From Pseudomonadota bacterium (lineage in GTDB: Bacteria; Pseudomonadota; Gammaproteobacteria; Steroidobacterales; Steroidobacteraceae), in NCBI GenBank assembly GCA_003242275.1, contig QGUX01000038.1:1-16962 (forward strand): a stretch of DNA of 16,962 nt, written 5' to 3'. Positions 7,526 through 14,803 of the stretch are shown one piece after another. The position numbers and the translations under genes were made by a program. How positions within the stretch are numbered: position 1 is the stretch's first letter; each line of letters starts with the position of its first letter. The notes beneath the pieces were generated by a model. That model had not been told where the DNA came from and did not search any database. It saw only the letters and a list, made by a program, of their open reading frames with translations.

Positions 7526-9048
7526 GCCGCCGCGTGCTCCGCGATCAGGGCATAGACGGCCTGCTCGCCGGAGCCGCCCGGCAGCTCGCCCACCTTGCGC
7601 CGCTCCCTGAGCACCACGATGCGCGCCGATTCACGCAGCACCTCGGCGATCTCGGCCGAGATGAACAGCACCGCCATGCCCTCCCCGGCCAGCGTGGCGA
7701 TCTGGCGCAGGATCTCCTCGCGCGCCGCCACGTCGATGCCGCGGGTGGGTTCATCCAGCAGCAGCACGCGCGGCGATATGGCCAGCCAGCGCGCGATCAG
7801 CACCTTCTGCTGGTTGCCGCCGGAGAGCTGGCCCACCGGCATCTCCATGTCGGCGGCGCGGATGCCCAGCGACTCGATCAGCCGCGCCACCAGTTCCCGC
7901 TGCTCGCGCGGCGACAGGGCCCGCTTCAGGCCCGCGCGCGCCTGCAGCGCCAGGATGATGTTCTCGCGCACGGAGAGCTCCAGCACCAGGCCCTCGCTCT
8001 TCCTCTCCTCGGGACAGTAGGCCACGCCCAGCGCGATGGCGTCCGCGGGTGTGCGCAGCCGCACTTCCTGCCCCTCCACCAGCAGCGTGCCGCTGTCGTG
8101 CCGGTCCATGCCGAACAGCAGGCGCGCCAGCTCGGTGCGGCCGGAGCCCAGCAGGCCCGCGACACCGAGGATCTCGCCCCGGCGCAGGCTGAGGTCGAGC
8201 GGATGCAGGCAGCCCCGCCGCGCCACCTGCTTCAGTTCCACCACCGGGGCGCGCGGCGCATCCACCGGCGGCGCGGCGGCCGCGGGCCGCGCGGCGGGAT
8301 CGAACTCCCGCCCCACCATGGCCGCCAGCAGTCCGGCGCGGTCGAGCTCGCTGGTGAGATATTCGCCGACACGGCGGCCATTGCGCAGGACCGTCATGCG
8401 GTCGCACAGCGCGTACACCTGGTCCAGGAAGTGGGTGACGAACAGCACCGCCATGCCCTGTGCTCGCAGGCGGCGCACCAGCGCGAACAGCTGCGCCACC
8501 TCCTGCTCGTCGAGGCTGGAGGTGGGCTCGTCCAGGATCAGCACGCGCGCCTCGGTGCAGGTGGCGCGCGCGATGGCCACCATCTGGCGGATGGCCACCG
8601 GGAAGGCGGAGAGCTGGCGGCGCACGTCGATGCGCAGTCCCAGCGCTTCCACCTGCGACTGCGCCTGCTCGTTCAGCCGTTTCCAGTCGATGCCGCCGCC
8701 CGCATGCCAGGGCCGGCGGGGATAGCGGCCGGCATACATGTTCTCGGCCACGGTCAGGTTGGGACAGAGGTTGACCTCCTGGAAGACCGTGCTGATGCCG
8801 AGCTGCTGCGCTTCGGCGGGCGTGCGGGGCCGCACCTCCCGCCCTTCCAGCTCGAGGGTTCCCGCATCCGGGCGGCAGGCCCCGGAAATCACCCGGATCA
8901 GCGTCGACTTGCCGGCGCCGTTCTGTCCCAGCAGGGCATGCACCTCGCCGGCGCGCAGGGCGAGGTCCACTCCGTCCAGCGCGCGCGTGGCGCCGAACTG
9001 CACCGAGATGCCGCGCGCCGCCAGGATGATCCGCCCTGCCCCGTCCAT
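7522..9048 (-). CDS. ytfR: Furanose-type sugar ABC transporter ATP-binding protein YtfR (two nucleotide-binding domains)
   Basis: This 508-residue protein has tandem ATPase domains as in RbsA-like CUT2 systems. Domain 1 has Walker A GQNGAGKST (41-49), Q-loop FQE (89-91), Walker B ILDEP (171-175) and switch His206, but a degenerate signature (LSAFPVAIRQ, about 146-155). Domain 2 has a degenerate Walker A with Arg in place of Lys (GLLGSGRT, 298-305), a canonical signature LSGGNQQ (408-414) and Walker B LLDEP (430-434). The intact Walker A of domain 1 and intact signature of domain 2 can build one competent composite site, as is usual for the family. The start at 9048 gives the family length. 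It has AGGGG upstream and lies 11 bases after the binding-protein stop. The frame continues upstream to 9897, but that part is antisense shadow over ytfQ. Confidence 0.9.
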   Translation of the reverse strand: MDGAGRIILAARGISVQFGATRALDGVDLALRAGEVHALLGQNGAGKSTLIRVISGACRPDAGTLELEGREVRPRTPAEAQQLGISTVFQEVNLCPNLTVAENMYAGRYPRRPWHAGGGIDWKRLNEQAQSQVEALGLRIDVRRQLSAFPVAIRQMVAIARATCTEARVLILDEPTSSLDEQEVAQLFALVRRLRAQGMAVLFVTHFLDQVYALCDRMTVLRNGRRVGEYLTSELDRAGLLAAMVGREFDPAARPAAAAPPVDAPRAPVVELKQVARRGCLHPLDLSLRRGEILGVAGLLGSGRTELARLLFGMDRHDSGTLLVEGQEVRLRTPADAIALGVAYCPEERKSEGLVLELSVRENIILALQARAGLKRALSPREQRELVARLIESLGIRAADMEMPVGQLSGGNQQKVLIARWLAISPRVLLLDEPTRGIDVAAREEILRQIATLAGEGMAVLFISAEIAEVLRESARIVVLRERRKVGELPGGSGEQAVYALIAEHAAA

Positions 9049-9059
9049 GGCCCCTGGCT

Positions 9060-10028
9060 TCAGTACTGGCGCGACGGGAAGGCTTCGGCGGCGTTCTCCT
9101 GCGTGAACACGCCTTCCTCGGTGACGATGCGCCGCGGCACCGGCCGGCCCGCGACCACGTCCTTCACCGCCGCCATCAGCTGCGGGCCCAGCAGCGGGTT
9201 GCATTCGATCGAGGCATTGAGCTTGCCGGCGATCATGGCCTCGAAGGCGCCGCGCACCGCGTCGATGGACACGACCAGGATGTCCACGCCCGGCTTCAGT
9301 CCCGCCTGCTCGATGGCCTGGATGGCGCCGATGGCCATGTCGTCGTTGTGGGCGTAGAGCACGTCGATGCGCCGGCCCTCGGCCTTGAGGAACGCCTCCA
9401 TCACTTCCTTGCCCCTGGCGCGGGTGAAGTCGCCGGTCTGCGAGCGCACGATCCTGTAGCGCGGATCGGCGCCGATCACCTCCTGGAAGCCGCGCTTGCG
9501 GTCGTTCGCCGGCGCCGAGCCCACCGTGCCCTGCAGCTCCACGATGCGGATCTCGCCGCTGCGGTCGCGCGTGGCGTCGAGCAGCCAGCGCGCCGCGCGG
9601 CGGCCTTCCTCCACGAAGTCCGAGCCGATCAGCGTCACGTACAACGACTCGTCCTCCACGTCGACGGCGCGATCGGTCAGGATCACCGGGATGTTGGCCG
9701 CCCTGGCCTCGCGCAGCACCGGCTCCCAGCCGGTCTCGACCACCGGCGAGAAGGAGATGACGTCCACGCGCTGCGCGATGAAGGAGCGGATGGCCTTGAT
9801 CTGGTTCTCCTGCTTCTGCTGCGCGTCGGAGAACTTCAGCTCGATGCCGGCCTCCTCGGCGGCCTGCATGATGGAGCGCGTGTTGGCGGTACGCCATTCA
9901 CTCTCCGCGCCGATCTGGCTGAAGCCCAGCACGATGCGGCCGTCCCCTTCCCCCTGGCGCGAACAGCCGGCCAGGCCCACCGCCGCGCCCAGCAGCAGCG
10001 CGCCACATTGTCTCCGCGAGATCTTCAT
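9060..10028 (-). CDS. ytfQ: Furanose-binding protein YtfQ, predicted lipoprotein
   Basis: This 322-residue periplasmic binding protein of the RbsB-like family delivers a sugar to YtfT/YjfF. Very high likeness to remembered E. coli YtfQ includes GFSQIGAESEWR, QQKQENQIKAIRSF, GWEPVLREA, VELQGTVGSAPANDRKRGF, SQTGDFTRARGKEVMEAF and YAHNDDMAIGAIQAIEQAGLKPG. YtfQ binds galactofuranose, and related systems take L-arabinofuranose. Unlike the E. coli protein, the N-terminus ends in a lipobox (LAGC, Cys22), and SRRQ precedes the hydrophobic core, so membrane anchoring by lipid is predicted. I place the start at 10028 (GGGGGA upstream); an in-frame ATG at 10064, with TAAGGG eight bases before it, would add 12 residues and is a real alternative. 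The preceding AraD1-like gene ends 45 bases upstream. Confidence 0.9.
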   Translation of the reverse strand: MKISRRQCGALLLGAAVGLAGCSRQGEGDGRIVLGFSQIGAESEWRTANTRSIMQAAEEAGIELKFSDAQQKQENQIKAIRSFIAQRVDVISFSPVVETGWEPVLREARAANIPVILTDRAVDVEDESLYVTLIGSDFVEEGRRAARWLLDATRDRSGEIRIVELQGTVGSAPANDRKRGFQEVIGADPRYRIVRSQTGDFTRARGKEVMEAFLKAEGRRIDVLYAHNDDMAIGAIQAIEQAGLKPGVDILVVSIDAVRGAFEAMIAGKLNASIECNPLLGPQLMAAVKDVVAGRPVPRRIVTEEGVFTQENAAEAFPSRQY

Positions 10029-10073
10029 TCCCTTACATCCCCCGTTTCCTGATGCTTTCCTCATGCGGCGCCC

Positions 10074-11084
10074 TTACAGCGTGGCGACGCCACCGAGACT
10101 GAAACCGGCCGGTTCGATGGCCAGCGGATTGACCAGCGGGCTGCCCAGCGCGGGCAGCTCGATCTGGAAGCGATCGCCCGGCTCCACCTTCACGCCGTCG
10201 GCGAAGCTCAGCGTGGCGGTGCCGAAGAAGTGCAGGTGCACGTCCCCGGGACAGCGGTGGGCAGCGTACTTGAAGTGGTGGTACTCGAGGTTGGCGATGG
10301 AATGGCTCATGTTGGCCTCGCCGGTGAGGAAGGGTTTCTCCCAGCGCACTTCCCCGCCGCGCAGGATGCGGCTGCGGCCCTCCAGGTGATGCGGCAGCGG
10401 CCCGGTACGCAGCTCCGGCCCCACGGCGCACTGGCGCAGCTTGGAGTGCGCCAGGTACAGGTAATTGCGGCGTTCGGTGACATGGTCGGAGAACTCGTTG
10501 CCGATGGCAAAGCCCAGTCGCGCCGGACGCCCCTCCGGCGAGATGACGTACAGGCCCACCACCTCCGGCTCCTCGCCCGCGTCCAGGGCGAAGGCCGGCG
10601 ACAGGATGGGCCTGCCGCAGCCGACCACGATGCTGCCATTGCCCTTGTAGAACCACTCCGGCTGCACGCCGGGCTCGTTGCCCTGCGGTCGCCCGCCCTC
10701 GATGCCCCACTGGAACATGCGCGCCGAGTCGGTCATCGGCGAGACCTCCCGGGTCTCACCGCCAGACTTCCGGTGCATGTCATCGCGCGCGCGGGCGCTG
10801 CCCAGGTGGGTGAGGCCGGTGCCGGACACCAGGCAGTGGTGCGGATCGGGATGGGCCAGCGGCGGCAACATGCGGCCGGATTCGAGCACTTCGGCATAAG
10901 GGAGCCGGTGCGACACGTTCATTCCGGCCACGAGGTCCTCGAGCCCCGTGCGCTGCGCGAAGCAGCGCTGCGCCAGCTCATAGGTGGAGGCAACGTCCGC
11001 CAGCACCGCCACGTGGGTCCCGTCCTCCTCCACCCGCCCCACGCACGGGCGCTGCCCCTCGTCGATGAACTGGATCAGCCGCAT
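10074..11084 (-). CDS. araD1: AraD1/GguC-type FAH superfamily protein, probable 2-keto-3-deoxy-L-arabonate dehydratase
   Basis: This 336-residue cytoplasmic protein begins MRLIQF, as AraD1/GguC proteins do. Landmarks are GTGLTHLGSARARDDMH (88-104), QPEWFYKG with Glu143, EEPEVVGLY with Glu172/Glu174 and GNEFSDH (195-201); these correspond to the FAH-fold metal and substrate region. FAH-superfamily members are known that dehydrate 2-keto-3-deoxy-pentonates to 2-oxoglutarate semialdehyde, and AraD1 proteins are assigned that step in L-arabinose oxidation. GguC takes its name from a gene beside a sugar ABC importer in Agrobacterium. A diketo-acid hydrolase role is the main alternative. The ATG shares a base with the SDR stop (TGATG), so it is translationally coupled. 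A GTG three codons earlier (11093) is possible but less typical. Context with a sugar dehydrogenase and a furanose importer supports pentose catabolism. Confidence 0.8.
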   Translation of the reverse strand: MRLIQFIDEGQRPCVGRVEEDGTHVAVLADVASTYELAQRCFAQRTGLEDLVAGMNVSHRLPYAEVLESGRMLPPLAHPDPHHCLVSGTGLTHLGSARARDDMHRKSGGETREVSPMTDSARMFQWGIEGGRPQGNEPGVQPEWFYKGNGSIVVGCGRPILSPAFALDAGEEPEVVGLYVISPEGRPARLGFAIGNEFSDHVTERRNYLYLAHSKLRQCAVGPELRTGPLPHHLEGRSRILRGGEVRWEKPFLTGEANMSHSIANLEYHHFKYAAHRCPGDVHLHFFGTATLSFADGVKVEPGDRFQIELPALGSPLVNPLAIEPAGFSLGGVATL

Positions 11085-11881
11085 CAGGTCCACCCATTGT
11101 CCACGATGTATTCCTGCGCCGTGCAGCCGCGCGCGTCATCGGAGGCCAGGAACAGCACCATGGCCGCGATGTCGGGCGCCTGCAGTGGATCGGGCGTGCA
11201 CTGCATGCGGGCCAGCTCACCGGCCATGTCGGGCAGGGCGTGCAGCCGGAGCTGCCGCTCGGTCATCACCCAGCCCGGCGAGACCACGTTGATGCGGATG
11301 CGGTGCGCGCCCAGCTCCTTCGCCAGCCCGCGCGTGAGGCCCATCACCGAGGATTTCGCGGTGGCATAGGCGACATAACCGGCCGTCTTTGCCTGCCAGC
11401 CGGTGGAGCCGATGTTGATGATGGAACCGCCGCCCAGCCTCCGCATGCCGGGGATCACGGCCTGGATGGCAAAGAACGCGGGGCGCTGGTTCACCGCCAT
11501 GCGCTCGTCCCAGTACTCGGGCGTCACCGACTCGACGGGATGGCGGTCGTCGCTGGCGACGTTGTTGACCAGCACGTGGAAGTCGCCCAGTTCCCGGGCG
11601 GCATCCCCGATGGCCTCCTGCAGGGCGCGCACGTCACGCACGTCGCAGGGCCGGAACCAGGGCACGGGCAGTCCCTGCGCGGCAAGGTCGCGCACGAGCT
11701 GCCGCGAGGGCGCCTCCGCGACGTCGACGAAGGCCACCCGGCAGCCCTGGCGCGCGAATCCCTCCACCAGGCTGGCGCCGATGCCGCTGCCGCCGCCGGT
11801 GATGAACACGCACCGGCCGCCAAGGCTCGGGAACCTCGCCGCGCTGGCGGAGAACCTTGGATCCGAGACCACGTTCGTCAT
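11084..11881 (-). CDS. SDR-family sugar 1-dehydrogenase (L-arabinose or D-xylose dehydrogenase type)
   Basis: This 265-residue classical short-chain dehydrogenase has the cofactor motif TGGGSGIG at 28-35. Asp53 at the end of strand 2 favours NAD over NADP. NN at 106-107 opens the loop before DDRHP, and the catalytic residues are Ser159, Tyr172 and Lys176 (YATAK). The sequence tracks remembered Caulobacter crescentus xylose dehydrogenase (CC0821): FPSLGGR..ITGGGSGIGA, GFARQG, DDRHP, YWDER, PGM, VLFLASDDA, EY..D.GW. It should oxidise an aldopentose to its lactone, feeding the lactonase at 4618-5487. A 2-keto-3-deoxy-pentonate 4-dehydrogenase is a less likely alternative. The start at 11881 has GAGGGAAAGGG directly upstream; the frame's earlier ATG at 11917 lacks family similarity. 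It is first in the operon with araD1 and ytfQRT-yjfF, divergent from the CUT1 operon. Confidence 0.87.
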   Translation of the reverse strand: MTNVVSDPRFSASAARFPSLGGRCVFITGGGSGIGASLVEGFARQGCRVAFVDVAEAPSRQLVRDLAAQGLPVPWFRPCDVRDVRALQEAIGDAARELGDFHVLVNNVASDDRHPVESVTPEYWDERMAVNQRPAFFAIQAVIPGMRRLGGGSIINIGSTGWQAKTAGYVAYATAKSSVMGLTRGLAKELGAHRIRINVVSPGWVMTERQLRLHALPDMAGELARMQCTPDPLQAPDIAAMVLFLASDDARGCTAQEYIVDNGWT

Positions 11882-11891
11882 CCCTTTCCCT

Positions 11892-11921
11892 CGCGTACGC
11901 GGCAATCGCCCGCGCATGCGC
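11892..11921. promoter_or_regulatory. Pair of 10-bp palindromes, candidate operator
   Basis: Two perfect palindromes lie between the SDR start and the divergent promoter: CGCGTACGCG (11892-11901) and GCGCATGCGC (11912-11921). Their centres are exactly 20 bp apart, close to two helical turns, on the same face of the DNA. This is a common arrangement for a dimeric or tetrameric repressor controlling both operons. Short GC-rich palindromes arise by chance in this base composition, so support is modest. No regulator gene is present in the window. Confidence 0.35.
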
Positions 11922-11932
11922 CCCTATTCTCG

Positions 11933-11960
11933 TTGACAGGAAATGTCCCCCACGCACAAT
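11933..11960 (+). promoter_or_regulatory. Sigma70-like promoter of the CUT1 transporter/GH51 operon
   Basis: A perfect -35 box TTGACA (11933-11938) is followed after 16 bp by CACAAT (11955-11960; 4 of 6 matches to TATAAT). Predicted transcription would begin near 11967, leaving a leader of about 22 bases with AGGGGGAGC just before the GTG at 11989. This placement excludes the upstream ATG at 11857 as the ATPase start. A matching promoter for the divergent SDR gene was not clear; GAGAAT on the - strand (11926-11931) is a weak -10 candidate without a good -35. Confidence 0.6.
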
Positions 11961-11988
11961 AGCCGAAGAACAAGAACAGGGGGAGCGG

Positions 11989-13080
11989 GTGTCAGGGGTT
12001 TCACTGACCGGCGTCAGCAAGCGCTTCGGCGACACGCAGGTATTCGACAATCTTTCCCTGGAAATCCCCGCCGGGGAGTTCGTGGTCTTCCTGGGTCCTT
12101 CCGGCTGCGGCAAGTCCACCCTGCTGCGCATGATCGCGGGACTGGAATCCATCGACGGCGGCGAGATCCGCATCGGCGAGCAGCGCGTGGACCCGCTGCC
12201 GCCGGGCGCGCGCAACGTGGCCATGGTGTTCCAGCAGTACGCGCTGTACCCGCACATGAGCGTGCGCGAGAACCTCGCCTTCGGACTGCGCAACGCGGGC
12301 GTGGCGGCCGGGGAGATCCGCCGCCGCATCGACGAGGCCGCCCAGCGCCTGAAGATCGCCGAGCTGCTGCAGCGGCGCCCGGGGCAGCTCTCCGGCGGCC
12401 AGCGCCAGCGCGTGGCCATCGCCCGCGCCATCGTCAAGCAGCCGGCGCTGTTCCTGTTCGACGAACCGCTGTCGAACCTCGACGCGGCCTTGCGCGCGCA
12501 CACGCGCATCGAGCTGGCCCAGCTGCACCAGCAGCTTCGCACCACGATGATCTTCGTCACCCACGACCAGGTGGAGGCGATGACGCTGGCCGACCGCATC
12601 GTGGTGCTCAATGCCGGGCGGATCGAGCAGGTGGGCACGCCGATGGAGATCTACCGCCGCCCCGCCTCGCTGTTCGTGGCGGGCTTCGTCGGCACGCCGC
12701 GCATCAACCTGGTGCCGGTGGAGGTGGCCGAGGCCGGCGGCCGCGCGCTGGCGCGGCTGCCCGATGGCACCACCATCGCCACGCAGGTGGACTTCGCGGC
12801 CCTGGCCCGCGGTGCGGGGCTCACCCTGGGCGTGCGCCCCGAGGCCATCCGGCTGGTGGAGCCCGCCGCCGCGGCGCTGCGCGGCACGGTGCGCGTGGTG
12901 GAGCGCCTCGGCGACCGCACGCACGTGCACGTGGCGCTGTCGGACGGCACCCTGCTCACCGCCGAGGACCGCGGCGATTCCCGCGCCCGCCCCGGCGAGC
13001 CCGCCGGCCTGTCGGTGAACGGCGAGGAAGCCCACCTGTTCGCCGCCGACGGCACGGCCTACCACGGCGCGGCGGCGTGA
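11989..13080 (+). CDS. CUT1-family oligosaccharide ABC transporter ATP-binding protein (MalK/UgpC/MsmX type)
   Basis: This 363-residue single-domain ATPase has a C-terminal regulatory OB/TOBE region. Motifs in order are Walker A GPSGCGKST (36-44), Q-loop FQQYALYPHM (81-90), signature LSGGQRQR (134-141), Walker B LFLFDEP (144-150), D-loop SNLD and switch His182 in THDQVEAMTLADR. The TOBE part (about 235-363) contains NLVPVEV and LGVRPEAIRLV, typical of sugar importers. The GTG start at 11989 follows a strong AGGGGGAGC and lies downstream of a sigma70-like promoter. The open frame extends further upstream to 11857, but that part precedes the promoter. Its stop overlaps the next gene's GTG. It energises the two permeases downstream. 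ATPases of this class can serve several CUT1 systems, so it could be shared. Confidence 0.9.
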   Translation: MSGVSLTGVSKRFGDTQVFDNLSLEIPAGEFVVFLGPSGCGKSTLLRMIAGLESIDGGEIRIGEQRVDPLPPGARNVAMVFQQYALYPHMSVRENLAFGLRNAGVAAGEIRRRIDEAAQRLKIAELLQRRPGQLSGGQRQRVAIARAIVKQPALFLFDEPLSNLDAALRAHTRIELAQLHQQLRTTMIFVTHDQVEAMTLADRIVVLNAGRIEQVGTPMEIYRRPASLFVAGFVGTPRINLVPVEVAEAGGRALARLPDGTTIATQVDFAALARGAGLTLGVRPEAIRLVEPAAAALRGTVRVVERLGDRTHVHVALSDGTLLTAEDRGDSRARPGEPAGLSVNGEEAHLFAADGTAYHGAAA

Positions 13081-13973
13081 ACGCGCGCGTGCTGCCGGCA
13101 GGCCGGCCCACGGGCTGGCAGCGATGGTCGGGGCTGCTGTTCACCGTCCCCTACCTCATCGTGTTCGTGCTGATGCTGGTGGTGCCGCTGGCGATCGGCA
13201 TCCGCCTGTCGCTGATGCACGGCGACCTGTTCGGCATGAAGGCCTTCGTGGGCTTCGACAACTTCGCGCGCCTGGCGCGCGATCCCGTGTTCCGCCAGAC
13301 GGTGTGGAACACCTTCTACTTCGTGCTGCTCACCGTGCCGGCGATGACCCTGCTGGGCCTCGCGCTGGCGCTGGTGCTGAACCAGCAGACGCGCTGGGCG
13401 GCGGCGCTGCGCGCCATCTTCTTCGCCTCCACCGTGCTGTCGGTGACGGTGGTGACGCTGATCTGGCGGCTGGTGCTGGTTCCCGAGGGGGGACTGGCGG
13501 CGGTGATCGCCAAGGCGCTGGGACAGGAGCCGGTGGCATTCCTCAACGAGCAGGCGCTGGCCCTGCCCTCGATCGCGGTGACCACCATCTGGTGGGGCAT
13601 CGGCCTGCCCATGGTGCTGTTCCTGGCGGCGCTGCAACAGGTGCCACGCGAGCTGTACGAGGCGGCCGCGCTCGACAACGCCTCGCGGCTGCGCATGCTC
13701 ACCTCCATCACGCTGCCGTCGATCCGCCGCACCATCGTGCTGGTGCTGATCGTGGAGATCATCCTGCAGTTCCAGCTGTTCGGGCAGCCGCACCTGATGA
13801 CCGGTGGCGGGCCCAACAACTCCACCCGGCCGGTGGTGCTGTTCATCTATGAAACCGGCTGGAAGCAGTGGCAGCTCGGCTATGCCGCGGCGGCCTCGCA
13901 GGTGCTGTTCGCGATGATCGCGGTGGCCGCCATGGTGCAGTACTACTTCTCCTCGCGGCGGGAGGCCACATGA
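13077..13973 (+). CDS. CUT1-family sugar ABC transporter permease (MalF/UgpA type)
   Basis: This is a 298-residue, six-helix inner-membrane permease. Helix 1 is at about 18-42 (LLFTVPYLIVFVLMLVVPLAIG). The periplasmic stretch contains FVGFDNFARL, the usual F-x-G-x-x-N-F element of MalF/UgpA-type subunits. The cytoplasmic EAA loop reads EAAALDNASRLRMLTSITLP. It docks on the ATPase but has Asn where the consensus Gly stands. The end motif MTGGGPNNSTRPVVLFIYETGW is highly typical for CUT1 permeases. The GTG at 13077 overlaps the ATPase TGA as GTGA, and the stop overlaps the next permease's ATG. Oligosaccharide specificity cannot be told from this subunit; the GH51 enzyme downstream suggests arabinose-containing oligomers. 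Confidence 0.88.
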   Translation: MNARVLPAGRPTGWQRWSGLLFTVPYLIVFVLMLVVPLAIGIRLSLMHGDLFGMKAFVGFDNFARLARDPVFRQTVWNTFYFVLLTVPAMTLLGLALALVLNQQTRWAAALRAIFFASTVLSVTVVTLIWRLVLVPEGGLAAVIAKALGQEPVAFLNEQALALPSIAVTTIWWGIGLPMVLFLAALQQVPRELYEAAALDNASRLRMLTSITLPSIRRTIVLVLIVEIILQFQLFGQPHLMTGGGPNNSTRPVVLFIYETGWKQWQLGYAAAASQVLFAMIAVAAMVQYYFSSRREAT

Positions 13974-14799
13974 GCACGCCGGCCTTCCAGCGGCCGCCGC
14001 GCCTCGGCGTCGTGCTGGTGGTGGTCGCCGCCATCATGATGCTCACGCCCATGCTGTGGGTGCTGATCCTGAGCTTCAAGGACAATGCCGCGCTGATGGC
14101 CGACACCAGCTCGGCCTTCCACCCGCCGTGGACGCTGGCCAACTTCCGCAACATCCTCGGCGAGGGCCAGGTGTTCACCTGGCTGGGCAACAGCGTGATC
14201 GTGTCGCTGTCCATGACCGCCGGCGTGCTGGTGCTGTCCTCGCTGGCCGGCTATGCCTTCGCCCGGCTGGATTTCCCCGGCCGCAGGCTGCTGTTCGTGC
14301 TGGTGCTGCTGGGCCTGGCCATCCCCGAGCAGGCGGTGATCATCGGCCGCCACCAGATGTTCAGCGCCGTGTCCATGCACAACACCTACACGGCGCTGGT
14401 GCTGCCCGGGCTGTCCATGCCCTTCGGCGTGTTCCTGATGACGCAGTACTTCCGCGCCATGCCGAAGGAGCTGGACGAGGCGGCGCGGCTGGATGGCGCC
14501 TCGCGCCTCACGATCTTCTGGCGGATCCTCCTGCCGCTGAGCATCCCGGCGCAGGCCACGCTGGGCATCTTCACCTTCCTGCACGCCTGGAACGATTACT
14601 GGTGGCCGCTGATCAGCGCCACCGACAAGGAGATGCTGACGCTGACCGTGGGCATCGCGGCCACGCAGATGAACTTCGCCCAGGCCGAGGGCCTGGGCTT
14701 CCTGATGGCGCAGGCGGTGTTCGCCGGCCTGCCCACGCTGCTGGTGTACCTGGTGTTCCAGAAGTACATCGTGCGCGCGGTGGCGGGGGCCGCGGGCCA

Positions 14800-14803
<4 letters not shown>
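13970..14803 (+). CDS. CUT1-family sugar ABC transporter permease (MalG/UgpE type)
   Basis: This 277-residue inner-membrane permease is the partner of the preceding MalF-type subunit. Helix 1 covers about 12-33, followed by the MalG/UgpE hallmark LILSFKDNAAL and PPWTLANFRNIL. The EAA loop is canonical (DEAARLDGASRLTIFWRILLPLS). FLHAWNDYWWPLI, typical of MalG/UgpE-type subunits, lies in the fifth to sixth helix region. Length is normal for the family. The start ATG overlaps the previous stop as ATGA and is preceded by GGGAGG; its stop overlaps the binding-protein ATG in the same way. The strict four-base overlaps through this operon imply coupled translation of the membrane subunits. Confidence 0.88.

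Noticed and set aside
9049..9897. Long in-frame upstream extension of the YtfR ATPase reading frame, suggesting a fusion protein.
   Set aside because: The extension overlaps ytfQ in another frame on the same strand, is rich in Arg/Gly/Ala with no domain character, and ytfQ is an unmistakable binding protein. The ATG at 9048 gives normal family length.
11857..11988. Upstream ATG start for the CUT1 ATPase adding 44 residues.
   Set aside because: The added residues show no family similarity, precede the predicted promoter, and overlap the SDR start; the GTG at 11989 has a strong Shine-Dalgarno.
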